Notes under the pieces: generated by a model
The model's database searches: none
What the model was told of the DNA's origin: nothing
What the model saw: only the letters and a program-made list of their open reading frames with translations
Part shown: positions 48,893 to 57,838 of the stretch, in pieces
How positions within the stretch are numbered: the first letter of the stretch is position 1
Layout: every line of letters begins with the position of its first letter
Program-made: the position numbers and the translations under genes
From: Bradyrhizobium sp. 186
GTDB lineage: Bacteria > Pseudomonadota > Alphaproteobacteria > Rhizobiales > Xanthobacteraceae
Assembly: GCF_023101685.1 (NCBI RefSeq)
Contig: NZ_CP082164.1
Coordinates: 9,238,001-9,302,000, forward strand
DNA length: 64,000 nt
Direction: 5' to 3'

Positions 48893-49184
48893 GGCAGAAT
48901 CCTGAACGTTCGAAAGGCCGTGTTCGGCACTACCGTTTCGGCACGCGCGAATGTGGCAAAATGAGATTTTCCCCGCCGGCGGACGACCGCCCGGGACGGG
49001 GCGGTTCTTAAGGCATCGCAGGACCGGATGTCAATGCGAACCGGTCATTCCGAGCCGATTAACCTCGGGAAAGGGCTGAAACGGCCCCATCGCCGCAATC
49101 GGCGCGTCCAGGCCGAGCGAAGCCGAGCCTTGCCAATTTCGTTATATCATATAATCAATTTGGCAACCTGTCGGGAGGAAACCA

Positions 49185-50069
49185 ATGCCGAAGCTGAAGC
49201 TGCCCAATATCGACGACCTCGTCGCGATCGACATCCACACCCATGCCGAGGAGCCCTGCGGCACCCACCCCGACGACGGCTATGACGACTTCCAGGCGCA
49301 GATGGCGGACTATTTCAAGTCGCCGCACAAGCATCCGCCGACCGTGCCGGAGACCGCGGCCTACTACCGCTCCAAGAACATCGCCGCGGTGATCTTCCCG
49401 GTCGATGCCGAGCGCGAGACCGGCTTCCGCCGCTACAACAATTACGAGATGCTGGAGGTCGCCTCCGACCATCTCGACGTCCTCATTCCCTTCGTCTCTA
49501 TCGATCCGCACAAGGGCAAGCTCGGCGTCCGCGAGGCGCGCAAGCTGATCGAGGAATACGGCGTCCGCGGCTTCAAATTCCATCCGACCATGCAGGGCTT
49601 CTACGCCAACGACCGCATGGCGTATCCGCTCTACGAAGAGATCAACAATGGCGGCGCGATCGCGCTGTTCCACACCGGCCAGACCGGCGTCGGCTCGGGC
49701 ATGCCCGGCGGCATGGGCATGCGGCTGAAATTTTCCAACCCGATGTACATGGACGACGTGGCCGCGGATTTCCCCGACCTCAAGATCATCCTCGCGCACC
49801 CCTCCTTCCCCTGGCAGGAGGAGGCGCTGTCGGTCGCAACCCACAAGCCGAACGTCTATATCGACCTGTCCGGCTGGTCGCCGAAATACTTCCCGCCGAT
49901 CCTGGTGCGCTATATCAACTCGATCCTTCAGGATAAGATGCTGTTCGGCTCGGACTGGCCGGTGATCACGCCGGACCGCTGGCTCGCGGATTTCGCCAAG
50001 ATCGAGATTCGCGACGAGATCCGGCCGAAGGTGCTCAAGGCCAACGCGCGCAAGCTGCTGGGAATCTAG
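49185..50069 (+). CDS. Amidohydrolase-2 family metal-dependent hydrolase or decarboxylase
   Basis: 294 residues, a TIM barrel. Metal-site features: IDIHTHAEEP near 15-23, FKFHPTMQGFYAND, ALFHTGQTG, ILAHPSFPWQEEAL and FGSDWPVITPDRW. The family contains decarboxylases and hydratases of aromatic ring-cleavage products (for example 4-oxalomesaconate hydratase or gamma-resorcylate decarboxylase). The exact reaction is not clear. Ribosome site gggagg. It leads an operon with a haloacid dehalogenase after 13 bases and YbaK after 21 more. Confidence 0.88.
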   Translation: MPKLKLPNIDDLVAIDIHTHAEEPCGTHPDDGYDDFQAQMADYFKSPHKHPPTVPETAAYYRSKNIAAVIFPVDAERETGFRRYNNYEMLEVASDHLDVLIPFVSIDPHKGKLGVREARKLIEEYGVRGFKFHPTMQGFYANDRMAYPLYEEINNGGAIALFHTGQTGVGSGMPGGMGMRLKFSNPMYMDDVAADFPDLKIILAHPSFPWQEEALSVATHKPNVYIDLSGWSPKYFPPILVRYINSILQDKMLFGSDWPVITPDRWLADFAKIEIRDEIRPKVLKANARKLLGI

Positions 50070-50082
50070 CGAAGAGGTCAGC

Positions 50083-50823
50083 GTGACGATCAAAGCCGTC
50101 GTCTTCGACGCCTACGGAACGCTCTACGACATCCAGTCGGTCGCAGAGATCACCGAGGATGCGTTTCCAGGCTACGGCGAGATCATCACGCAGGTCTGGC
50201 GGATCAAGCAGCTCGAATACACCTGGTTGCGCTCGCTGATGCGGCGCTACCAGGACTTTGCCGCCGTCACGCGCGACTCGCTCGCCTATACGCTGCGGGT
50301 GCTCGGGCTCGCCTATGACAGCGAGGCGTTCGAGCGCGTGATCGAGAAATACCTGCACCTCGATCTCTACCCGGACGCGGCGGCCGCGCTCGCGGCGCTG
50401 AAGCCGCGCAAGCTCGCCATCCTCTCCAACGGCAGCCCGGACATGCTCAATGTGCTCGTGCGCAACTCCGGTCTCGACCGACTGCTCGATGCCACCATCA
50501 GCGTCGATGCGAAGACAATCTTCAAGCCAAGTCCGGAAGCCTATGCGCTGATCGGCGAGATGCTCGGGACCGAGCCGAAGGAGGTGCTGTTCGTCTCCTC
50601 CAATCCCTGGGACGTCGCCGGCGCGAAATCGTTCGGATTGAACGTCGCCTGGATCGAGCGGGTGACGCCCGAGGCGATGGCGCTGGCTTGCGTGGAGAAC
50701 GAACTCGTGGCACCGCTGACGATGTTCAAGGCGATCCGGACCCAGATGGATGAGCTAGGGTTCGCGCCGGATCATCGTGTCCGCTCGCTCTCCGAGTTGC
50801 CCGGGATCGCCGCCCGCCCATAA
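50083..50823 (+). CDS. (S)-2-haloacid dehalogenase, type II
   Basis: 246 residues from a GTG start with gaagagg before it. By position it keeps the L-DEX active-site set: nucleophile Asp9 and Thr13 in FDAYGTLYD, Arg40, Ser115-Asn116 in LSNGSP, Lys148 and Tyr154 in FKPSPEAY, and Ser172, Asn174 and Asp177 in SSNPWDVAG. It hydrolyses L-2-haloacids to D-2-hydroxyacids. Second gene of a three-gene operon. Whether the true substrate is a haloacid is not certain, since the family also contains general phosphatases; but this residue set argues for a dehalogenase. Confidence 0.88.
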   Translation: MTIKAVVFDAYGTLYDIQSVAEITEDAFPGYGEIITQVWRIKQLEYTWLRSLMRRYQDFAAVTRDSLAYTLRVLGLAYDSEAFERVIEKYLHLDLYPDAAAALAALKPRKLAILSNGSPDMLNVLVRNSGLDRLLDATISVDAKTIFKPSPEAYALIGEMLGTEPKEVLFVSSNPWDVAGAKSFGLNVAWIERVTPEAMALACVENELVAPLTMFKAIRTQMDELGFAPDHRVRSLSELPGIAARP

Positions 50824-50844
50824 GTCCGCAATGAGCTGCCTGGA

Positions 50845-51312
50845 ATGAGCCTGCAATCCGTTCGCGATTTCTTCGCCGAGAAAGCCCCCGACATATCAGT
50901 CATCGAATCCCCGATTAGCTCGGCGACGGTGACGCTTGCAGCCGAAGCCTATGGCGTCGAGCCCGGGATGATTGCCAAGACGCTGTCGCTGCGGATCGGC
51001 GAGCGCGTGATCTTGATCGTTGCCGCCGGCACGTCGCGCATGGACAACAAGAAGGTCAAGGCGCAGTTCGGCGGCAAGCCGAAGATGCTGGGGCTGGAAG
51101 AGGTCGCCGAGATCACCGGCCACGAGGTCGGCGGCGTCTGCCCGTTCGGGCTGAAGGCGCCGCTGCCGATCTATTGCGACGTGTCGCTGAAGGCGTTCGA
51201 CGTGGTGGTGCCGGCCGCAGGCTCGACCCACAGCGCCGTGCGCATCACGCCCGAGCGGATGGCCGAGCTGACCGCGGCCGAATGGGTCGACGTCTGCGAA
51301 GTCAGGCCATAG
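50845..51312 (+). CDS. YbaK/EbsC-family aminoacyl-tRNA deacylase
   Basis: 155 residues with IAKTLSLRIGERVILIVAAG, MDNKKVKAQFGGKPKML and GGVCPFGLKAPLPIYCD, typical of the YbaK/ProX family. Such proteins remove wrong amino acids from tRNA (for example Cys from tRNA-Pro). It is the last gene of the amidohydrolase/dehalogenase operon. The direct role of such editing here is not obvious. Confidence 0.9.
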   Translation: MSLQSVRDFFAEKAPDISVIESPISSATVTLAAEAYGVEPGMIAKTLSLRIGERVILIVAAGTSRMDNKKVKAQFGGKPKMLGLEEVAEITGHEVGGVCPFGLKAPLPIYCDVSLKAFDVVVPAAGSTHSAVRITPERMAELTAAEWVDVCEVRP

Positions 51313-51318
51313 AGCCGG

Positions 51319-51666
51319 CTAATCGTCCTCATCATAGGGCCGCGGCTGCGCGGGCGGAGGCGGCGCGTTGTTGTAGCGCGGTGGCGGCGTAGCGCGATTG
51401 CGCGGGGCTGGCTGCTGTGGCTGGGCCTGGTTGTTCGACTGGAACACCGCGCGGCACGCGCTCGATAGCTGCGGCGTGTTCTGCTGCAAGCAGGCCACGA
51501 TGCGGTTCGTGTCGGGAATCTGGTCGCTGCACAGGCGCCACACATCAGGTGTGCAGGCCATCTGCTGTTCCATCGTGCCGCGATATTCCTGTGCGAACGC
51601 CGCGCCCTGCGCCGCGATGCCGCCGATCGCAAGCGCCACACTCAGCGCCATCCGCTCTGCTCGCAT
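51319..51666 (-). CDS. Exported Pro/Gln-rich protein with Cys motif
   Basis: 115 residues. A signal peptide to about 26 (ALSVALAIGGIAAQGAAFAQ) is followed by a four-Cys segment (QMACTPDVWRLCSDQIPDTN, ACLQQNTPQLSSACRAVF), then a disordered tail rich in Pro, Gln and Asn ending DEDD. This kind of small Cys-protein is frequent in Bradyrhizobium. It should be periplasmic. Starts at 51708 and 51651 are alternatives. Convergent with the YbaK gene. Confidence 0.85.
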   Translation of the reverse strand: MRAERMALSVALAIGGIAAQGAAFAQEYRGTMEQQMACTPDVWRLCSDQIPDTNRIVACLQQNTPQLSSACRAVFQSNNQAQPQQPAPRNRATPPPRYNNAPPPPAQPRPYDEDD

Positions 51667-51762
51667 ATCCCAATTCCTTCCCGAATCTCTCGAATTCTCT
51701 TCAATCAATGAGACGCGGGTAGGTTCTGGAGCAACAAAAAAATGTGAAAACGCGGTTGGAAC

Positions 51763-52749
51763 CTATTCGACCTTGCCGATCTTTTTCACCGCCGCGATCA
51801 GCCGCGCGCTGTCGGTCGCCACGAATTGCGAGAACGCCGGCGCGTCCTGATAAGCGACGAGACTGCCCGAGGTATCGAAGGCCTTGAGCACATCCGGACT
51901 CGCCATCACCTGCGCCATCGCCTCGCGCAGGCGGCTCGCGATCGGCGCCGGCAGCGCGCTCTGCGCGAACAGGCCGGCCCAGATGTACATCTCGACATCC
52001 TTGTAGCCGAGTTCCTGGAAGGTCGGCACGTCAGGGAAGCTCGCGATGCGCCGCGCACCGCAATTGCCGAGCACGCGCAGCTTGCCGTCGTCGACCTGCG
52101 GCTTCAGCGTGCCCGGTGCCGCCGCGATCGCCTGCACGGTACCGCTGAGGATCGCGGTCAGCGCGGGACCTGCGCCGCGGAACGGCACGTGCAGCAGCTT
52201 GATGCCGGCGCTGTTCGCGAACATTTCCATCGCCACATGCAGCGTGCCGTAAGGCCCGGACGAGCCATAGGTGATCTGGCCCGGACGCTTCTTTGCATCC
52301 TCGACGAAATCCTGCGCCGTCTTCCATGGCGCCGAGGCCGGCACCGCAAGTAGCGTGGGATCGGCCAGAACGCGCGCGATCGGCATGAACTGCGAGACTT
52401 CATAGGCGACGGGCCGGTCGAACAGCCGGTCGGCTTCCGGCAGCACCGCGAGCGAGGACAGCGTCATCAGCAGCGTATAGCCGTCGGGCTCCGCGCGTGC
52501 CGCCGCGGCGTTGCCCACCGATCCGCCGCCACCGCCCGCACGGTTGTCGACAATGACCGCCTTGCCGAGGATCCGCTCCAGCGCCATCGCCACGGGGCGC
52601 GCCGCAAGATCAGCCTGGCCGCCGGCCGGAAACGGTACGATCATGGTGATGTTGCGGGCGGGATAGGTTTGGGCGAAGGCCGCGCTGGGCAACGCAGCGT
52701 GCGCTAACGGTACCGCGGCAACAGCGCGCAAGAGATCGCGTCGATTCAT
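51763..52749 (-). CDS. Bug/TctC-family periplasmic solute-binding protein (orphan)
   Basis: 328 residues from MNRRDLLRAVAAVPLAHAAL, a signal peptide with a twin-Arg-like RRDLL start. The body has the Bug fold phrases YPARNITMIVPFPAGGQADL, AVIVDNRAGGGGGSVGNAAA, PYGTLHVAMEMFANSAGIKL and VPTFQELGYKDVEMYIWAGL. Bug proteins bind carboxylates and other small anions. No TctA or TctB membrane gene is near, as is usual for orphan Bug genes. A start at 52785 adds a stretch before the signal and is less likely. Confidence 0.92.
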   Translation of the reverse strand: MNRRDLLRAVAAVPLAHAALPSAAFAQTYPARNITMIVPFPAGGQADLAARPVAMALERILGKAVIVDNRAGGGGGSVGNAAAARAEPDGYTLLMTLSSLAVLPEADRLFDRPVAYEVSQFMPIARVLADPTLLAVPASAPWKTAQDFVEDAKKRPGQITYGSSGPYGTLHVAMEMFANSAGIKLLHVPFRGAGPALTAILSGTVQAIAAAPGTLKPQVDDGKLRVLGNCGARRIASFPDVPTFQELGYKDVEMYIWAGLFAQSALPAPIASRLREAMAQVMASPDVLKAFDTSGSLVAYQDAPAFSQFVATDSARLIAAVKKIGKVE

Positions 52750-52916
52750 GGCAAGCCCCTCCCCCGAGTTTCTTTTTTCGCTCACAGCCTAACGTGGCGA
52801 TCCGCAAGCACAAGATGGCTCCGCCCCCGTCGGCCGCCTTTACGAAGTGTTAGCCGTGTTCGGCGCGGCCAGGAACGCATCCGTGGACCCACCGTTCCCC
52901 CGCAGGGAGTGGAGTG

Positions 52917-53174
52917 ATGAGGGAACTTGGGACCATCGACGTCGCATTGGACGAGATGCTGGTCAATCTCGCTGCGATCGTGCTGCGGCTTTCAAAGCCG
53001 GACGTGACGCAAACCCCGGAAGCGCGGCGCGCATTGGCGCAGTCCGTCCATCAATATGCCGTTTGCGCGCGGCGCTCGACCGACCCGCGTGTTCATGAAT
53101 TGAAAACGCAGCTGGAAGAGACGCTGAAGCCAGCCTTGCGAATCGTCGCAAGCGACGGCGTGAAAGTCTCGTAG
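52917..53174 (+). CDS. Small helical hypothetical protein
   Basis: 85 residues, MRELGTIDVALDEMLVNLAA and TPEARRALAQSVHQYAVCAR. Mainly helical and cytosolic. A GTG three bases upstream is another start; the ribosome site is gggagtgg. It ends one base before the convergent LysR gene. No function is assigned. Confidence 0.7.
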   Translation: MRELGTIDVALDEMLVNLAAIVLRLSKPDVTQTPEARRALAQSVHQYAVCARRSTDPRVHELKTQLEETLKPALRIVASDGVKVS

Positions 53175-54110
53175 TCAGACCGCTTTGGATTTTCCACTTG
53201 TCCGCCGCTTGCAGGTGCCCGGCAGTTTCGCGGCGAGAAAATCGCCGAGCGCCTCGACGCGCGCGGGGCGCGGGCCGCCGGGCGGCGTCACCAGATGCAC
53301 GGCGCCTTCGGCCTGCTTCCAGTCCTTGAGGATCACTTCGACTTCGCCGGAGGAGATGGCCTCGCCGACGATGAATTCGGGGAGCTCGGCGATGCCGAGG
53401 CCGGCGATCAGCGCCGGCATCACCGCTTCACCATTGTTGACGCGAAGCTGTCCGCCCGGGCGCACGCTGGCCTGCTCGCCGGCCGAATTGGTGTAGTGCC
53501 AGACGTTGGGCGTGGAGAGATAGGCGTAGCTGAAGCATTTGTGCTCAGCCAGATGCATCGGGTGGGTCGGCCGGCCATGACGCTTGAGGTAGGACGGCGC
53601 GGCCACCGTGAAGCGCGGCATGGTGAAGAGCCGCCGCGCGATCAGCGAGGAATCCGGCAATCGCGCGATCCGCACCGCCATGTCAAATCCTTCGCCGATC
53701 AGGTCGACGGTCGCATCGCTCAGATGCAAATCGACCGACACCTCCGGATAGGCTTCGAAGAACTCGGGCAGCAGCGGCGCCACCGCCTTCACCCCGAACG
53801 TCATGGGCACCGCGAGCCGCACCAGTCCGCGCGGCGCCACCGACTGCGCCAGCGCTTCGTTCTCCGCCGCCTCCCCGTCGGCCAAGAGGCGCGTCGCCCG
53901 TTCGACGAGCTTTTGGCCGGCATCGGTCAGCGCGAGCCGGCGCGAGGTGCGGTTGAACAGCCGTGCGCCAAGCCGCTCCTCCAACCGGGTCACCGCCTTG
54001 GACACCGTCGCCTTCGACATTGCGAGTTCACTGGCGGCCGCCGCAAACGACCGTAATTCCACGACTTTTGCGAAAATCGCGAGCGCCTCGAAATCGGGGA
54101 GTTTTGCCAT
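53175..54110 (-). CDS. LysR-family transcriptional regulator
   Basis: 311 residues. The winged helix (LPDFEALAIFAKVVELRSFAAAASELAMSKATVSKAVTRLEERL in part) is at the N-terminus, followed by the substrate-binding domain (RLAVPMTFGVKAVAPLLPEF, GFDMAVRIARLPDSSLIARR). It is divergent from the SDR-pirin-wrbA genes across 118 bases and probably controls them and itself. The inducer is unknown; the neighbours suggest electrophiles or quinones. The family is the CrgA-type. Confidence 0.93.
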   Translation of the reverse strand: MAKLPDFEALAIFAKVVELRSFAAAASELAMSKATVSKAVTRLEERLGARLFNRTSRRLALTDAGQKLVERATRLLADGEAAENEALAQSVAPRGLVRLAVPMTFGVKAVAPLLPEFFEAYPEVSVDLHLSDATVDLIGEGFDMAVRIARLPDSSLIARRLFTMPRFTVAAPSYLKRHGRPTHPMHLAEHKCFSYAYLSTPNVWHYTNSAGEQASVRPGGQLRVNNGEAVMPALIAGLGIAELPEFIVGEAISSGEVEVILKDWKQAEGAVHLVTPPGGPRPARVEALGDFLAAKLPGTCKRRTSGKSKAV

Positions 54111-54228
54111 GGGAACCGATCCGAAAGATCTATTTAAGGAAACAATGCGTTTCGACAGTTTCTATTTCTATACCACGGTCGGAGGCTTATCCAAGGGTCG
54201 ATCGCAATTCCAGGAATGGAGAAATCCA

Positions 54229-54981
54229 ATGACCAAGAAGCTCTCGGGCAAGGTTGCCCTCGTTACCGGCGGTTCGCGCGGCATCGGCGCGGCCTCCGCT
54301 CGCGCACTTGCCGATGAAGGCGCTGACGTCGCCATCAGCTATGTCGCTTCGCCCGAAAAGGCGGAAGCTGTCGTCACCGAATTGAAGGCCAAGGGCGTCA
54401 AGGCCCGCGCCTTCAAGGCCGACCAGGCCTCCGCCAAGGACGTGGCGCAACTCGTCAAGGACGTGGCGAAGGAATTCGGCCACCTCGACATCCTCGTCAA
54501 CAATGCCGGCGTCGCCGCAGGCGGCGCGATCGACGACGCGAACGCCGATACCGACGCGCTGGCGCGCCAGGATGCGATCAACGTGCATGGCGTGATCGCG
54601 GCGATCCGTACTGCCTCGCAGTTGATGGGCGACGGCGGCCGCATCGTCACCGTCGGCTCGATGCTCGCCGACCGCGCCTCGTTCCCGGGCCTCGCCGACT
54701 ACGTCGCCACCAAGGCCGCCGTGGTCGGCTACACCAAGGGCGCGGCACGCGACCTCGGCCCGCGCGGCATCACCGTTAACGTAGTGCAGCCCGGCTCGAT
54801 CGATACTGACATGAATCCGAAGGATGGCGGCGAGTTCGCCGAGACGCAGCGCAAGCAGCACGCGCTGCAGCGCTTCGGCCGCCCCGAGGAAGTCGCAGCC
54901 GGCGTGGTCTTCTTGGCGAGCCCGGAAGCCTCCTTCGTCACCGGCACCGTGCTCAACGTCGACGGCGGTTTTGGCGCCTGA
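54229..54981 (+). CDS. SDR-family oxidoreductase
   Basis: 250 residues, MTKKLSGKVALVTGGSRGIG with the NAD(P)-binding TGGSRGIG, then NNAGVAAG and the active-site YVATKAAVVGYTKGAARDLG (Tyr and Lys; Ser in TVGSML). Typical short-chain dehydrogenase with a classical C-terminus (NVDGGFGA). The frame upstream to 53803 is antisense to LysR and is rejected. First gene of the three-gene group under LysR. Confidence 0.93.
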   Translation: MTKKLSGKVALVTGGSRGIGAASARALADEGADVAISYVASPEKAEAVVTELKAKGVKARAFKADQASAKDVAQLVKDVAKEFGHLDILVNNAGVAAGGAIDDANADTDALARQDAINVHGVIAAIRTASQLMGDGGRIVTVGSMLADRASFPGLADYVATKAAVVGYTKGAARDLGPRGITVNVVQPGSIDTDMNPKDGGEFAETQRKQHALQRFGRPEEVAAGVVFLASPEASFVTGTVLNVDGGFGA

Positions 54982-55011
54982 CGTCATCCGTTCAATCAAG
55001 GAATTACGCAG

Positions 55012-55710
55012 ATGATCGAACTCAGACCTTTTGAAAAGCTCGGCGGCGCCGATCACGGCTGGCTCAAGGCCAAGCATCATTTCTCCTTCGCAAGTCACTA
55101 TGACCCGAACAACATGGGTCACGGCGCCTTGCGGGTGTGGAACGACGACGAGATCGCACCGAACACCGGCTTTCCCGCCCATCCTCACGCCAACATGGAA
55201 ATCATCACCTATGTGCGTGAAGGTGCGATCACCCACCAGGACAGCCTCGGCAACGAGGGGCGCACCGAAGCGGGTGACGTGCAGGTGATGAGCGCGGGGA
55301 GCGGCATCCGCCACTCCGAGTACAATCTCGAGCCGACGAAGACCCGGATCTTCCAGATCTGGATCGAGCCTGTCGCACGCGGCGGCCAGCCGACATGGGG
55401 CTCGAAGCCGTTTCCGAAGGCGGACCGCTCGGGCAAGCTCGTCACCATCGCGAGCGGCGACGAGAACGACAAGGACGCGTTGCCGATCCGCGCCGACGCG
55501 CGGGTGCTCGCGACCACACTGAAGGCCGGCGAAACGGCTGAGTACTCGGCTCAGAAGTCGCGCCACCTCTATCTGGTGCCGGCGGCAGGCGCGGTCGAGA
55601 TCAACGGCGTACGCGTCAACGCCCGCGACGGCGCCGCGATCCGCGACGAGGCCAGCCTGAAAATCATGGCCCTGGAAGATTCCGAGATCGTGCTCGTCGA
55701 CGCGGCTTAG
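55012..55710 (+). CDS. Pirin family protein (YhhW-like)
   Basis: 232 residues. The double cupin shows [20 protein letters not shown], then [20 protein letters not shown] and HQDSLGN, with His residues for a metal. The E. coli relative YhhW can degrade quercetin. It lies 30 bases after the SDR gene and before wrbA; pirin, SDR and WrbA are frequent partners. A role in quinone or flavonoid turnover is inferred. Confidence 0.92.
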   Translation: MIELRPFEKLGGADHGWLKAKHHFSFASHYDPNNMGHGALRVWNDDEIAPNTGFPAHPHANMEIITYVREGAITHQDSLGNEGRTEAGDVQVMSAGSGIRHSEYNLEPTKTRIFQIWIEPVARGGQPTWGSKPFPKADRSGKLVTIASGDENDKDALPIRADARVLATTLKAGETAEYSAQKSRHLYLVPAAGAVEINGVRVNARDGAAIRDEASLKIMALEDSEIVLVDAA

Positions 55711-55780
55711 GCGCTCTCCGTCATGGCCGGGCATGACGGTCCAACAACCAACCCATCAAATCTACACAACGGAGACCATC

Positions 55781-56380
55781 ATGACCAAAGTTCTCGTCCT
55801 CTATTATTCCGCCTACGGCCACATCGAAGCGATGGCGAATGCCGTCGCCGAAGGCGCGCGCGAAGCGGGCGTCACCGTTGACGTCAAGCGCGTGCCCGAG
55901 CTGGTGCCGCCCGAGGTCGCCAAGGCTTCCTACTACAAGGTCGACCAGGCCGCGCCGGTCGCGAAGATCGAGGACCTCGTGAACTACGACGGGATCATCG
56001 TCGGCACCGGCACCCGCTTCGGCCGGATGGCCTCGCAGATGGCGAACTTCCTGGACCAGGCCGGCGGGCTCTGGGCCAAGGGCGCGCTGCACGGCAAGGT
56101 CGGCGGCGCCTTCACCGCGAGCGCGACCCAGCATGGCGGCCAGGAGACCACGCTGTTCTCGATCATCACCAACCTGCTGCATTTCGGCATGGTCGTAGTC
56201 GGCCTCAACTATGGGTTTGCCGGCCAGATGAAGCTGGACGAGGTCACCGGCGGCGCGCCCTACGGCGCCACCACGATCACCGGCGGCGACGGTAGCCGCC
56301 AGCCCAGCGCCAACGAACTCGCCGGCGCGCGCTATCAGGGACGCGCGATCGCGGAGACCACCAAGAAGCTTCACGGCTAA
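55781..56380 (+). CDS. wrbA: NAD(P)H:quinone oxidoreductase WrbA
   Basis: 199 residues, [20 protein letters not shown] (flavodoxin-like FMN loop), [20 protein letters not shown], and [20 protein letters not shown] and [10 protein letters not shown]. WrbA reduces quinones in a two-electron step. It is the third gene of the LysR-linked group. The end and the next 20 bases hold a 13-bp tandem repeat. The start at 55733 is not likely. Confidence 0.95.
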   Translation: MTKVLVLYYSAYGHIEAMANAVAEGAREAGVTVDVKRVPELVPPEVAKASYYKVDQAAPVAKIEDLVNYDGIIVGTGTRFGRMASQMANFLDQAGGLWAKGALHGKVGGAFTASATQHGGQETTLFSIITNLLHFGMVVVGLNYGFAGQMKLDEVTGGAPYGATTITGGDGSRQPSANELAGARYQGRAIAETTKKLHG

Positions 56381-56404
56381 GCTTCACGGTTAAGCTTCGT
56401 GATC
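56366..56404. repeat. Three tandem copies of a 13-bp unit at the wrbA stop codon
   Basis: aagcttcacggct, aagcttcacggtt and aagcttcgtgatc follow one another. The first covers the last codons of wrbA; the second and third lie after it. It looks like a small local duplication. Confidence 0.8.
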
Positions 56405-56481
56405 GACTGCATGGCTGATGCGACGTGGGCGGCATTCTCTCTCGGGAATGCCGCCCCATCTAACGTTGCGGAGCAACGCGC

Positions 56482-56616
56482 ATGGCCTTCGAAATCCTCT
56501 TGATAGTACAGATGATCCGCAGGCCCGCCCAGGCACTGGCGCGCCGCTGGTATTGCCGCAGCCTATTCCGCGCCTCGCGCGGCCGGCTCCATTGCGCCGG
56601 GTGCACGGGGGCGTGA
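56482..56616 (+). CDS. Possible 44-residue basic micro-protein
   Basis: MAFEILLIVQMIRRPAQALA, then RRWYCRSLFRASRGRLHCAG and CTGA. Preceded by ggag eight bases before the ATG. Hydrophobic start, many Arg and three Cys. It could be chance in GC-rich DNA. Confidence 0.25.
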   Translation: MAFEILLIVQMIRRPAQALARRWYCRSLFRASRGRLHCAGCTGA

Positions 56617-56647
56617 AACCTGCGCGCTGCGACACGATCGTCCTGGG

Positions 56648-57115
56648 CTAGCCAACCTTCTTGATGAGTTCACGACCAATCGGCCGCACCGGCTCGCTCC
56701 GCAGCACGAGCGATGTTGTGACGGCACCAAAGCCAGCAATTCGGTCCACGATCGTCTCCAAGTCCTCCGGCGCCGGCACGAGCACCTTGAGCACGAAGCA
56801 ATCCTCGCCCGTCACCCGGTGGACTTCGACGATGTGAGGAATCTCACCGAACTTCTTCAGGCAGGTCTTGATGTGCTCGTGCGAGGTTCGCAGCCGTATC
56901 AGCGCCATCAGGCCGAGCCCCAGCGCTCGCGGATTGATCCTGGCGCCATAGCCTTCAATGATGCCGGCCTCCTCGAGACGCTTGACGCGCTCGGAGACTG
57001 CCGGCTGGGACAATCCAACCGAACGGCCAAGCTCGGACAAAGGCACACGCGCATTCGCCTGGAGCGCCTCCAAGATCCTGAGATCCTTGCCGTCTATGCT
57101 TCCTGAACGATCCAA
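56648..57115 (-). CDS. Lrp/AsnC-family transcriptional regulator
   Basis: 155 residues from a TTG start with ggagaa eight bases upstream; this start puts the family opening DGKDLRILEALQANARVPLS at the N-terminus. The frame upstream to 57697 is antisense to the hydrolase gene and is not accepted. The DNA-binding part has LSELGRSVGLSQPAVSERVK; the C-terminal RAM domain has GEDCFVLKVLVPAPEDLETI. Divergent from the RBBP9-like hydrolase with 123 bases between, which is likely one target. Confidence 0.9.
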   Translation of the reverse strand: MDRSGSIDGKDLRILEALQANARVPLSELGRSVGLSQPAVSERVKRLEEAGIIEGYGARINPRALGLGLMALIRLRTSHEHIKTCLKKFGEIPHIVEVHRVTGEDCFVLKVLVPAPEDLETIVDRIAGFGAVTTSLVLRSEPVRPIGRELIKKVG

Positions 57116-57238
57116 GCGAATTTCTCCGTCCGACCTTGAGATTATCGGCAAATGATCGTTTCCGCCGATGACTCGCCATGTGATCCATGACCCGGATCGA
57201 TCACACTGCATCGTCATCCCAGATATCACGAGACACGC

Positions 57239-57781
57239 ATGCGCGAAATGATCACCCTGCCTGGCATCGGAGGCTCCGGAGACGCCCACTGGCAGACGGC
57301 TTGGGAAGAAGCAGATACGCGCTTCGCACGCTTTCAGCCGGCGAGTTGGGATCAGCCGGAGCTTGGCAACTGGATACAATCCCTGGAGCGAGCGATCGAG
57401 AACTGCGCGGAGCCACCCATACTCGTCGCGCACAGCCTCGCCTGTCTGCTGGTGGCGCATTGGGCAACAAGCTCCCGATCGACGATTGCCGGAGCATTCC
57501 TGGTGTCCGTCCCCGACCCGGACGGCCCCCAGTTTCCGGTGGCGGCCTCCTCGTTCAAGTCGGCTCCGGCAAGACCGCTGCAATTCCCCTCGCTCATCAT
57601 CGCAAGCACCGATGATCCCTACAGCACGCTTGACGTTGTACGGCGACGGGCGAACGAATGGCAATCCGAGCTGACCGTCGTCGGTGCACTCGGCCACATC
57701 AACGCATCAAGCGGGTTGGACGATTGGCCGCGGGGTCGCACGTTGCTGGATGCCTTTTGCGCAAACCTCGCAAAACGATGA
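57239..57781 (+). CDS. RBBP9/YdeN-like serine hydrolase
   Basis: 180 residues. Starts MREMITLPGIGGSGDAHWQT, with the nucleophile elbow LVAHSLACLLVAHW, acid ASTDDPYST and base GALGHINASSG of the RBBP9 family. It is small and cytosolic. Substrates of this family are not known in bacteria. It is divergent from the Lrp regulator. Confidence 0.9.
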   Translation: MREMITLPGIGGSGDAHWQTAWEEADTRFARFQPASWDQPELGNWIQSLERAIENCAEPPILVAHSLACLLVAHWATSSRSTIAGAFLVSVPDPDGPQFPVAASSFKSAPARPLQFPSLIIASTDDPYSTLDVVRRRANEWQSELTVVGALGHINASSGLDDWPRGRTLLDAFCANLAKR

Positions 57782-57838
57782 ACGAAGGCGAACGGGGTCC
57801 TCCGGCGCACGCGGGATCGCGACGCGTTACGCCGAGCG

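Noticed and set aside
49155..50093. 312-codon minus-strand frame opposite the amidohydrolase
   Set aside because: The plus strand has intact metal-site motifs and a ribosome site; the antisense has neither.
53803..54981. N-terminal extension of the SDR protein to 392 residues
   Set aside because: The added part is antisense to the LysR gene; the Rossmann fold begins right at the Met at 54229.
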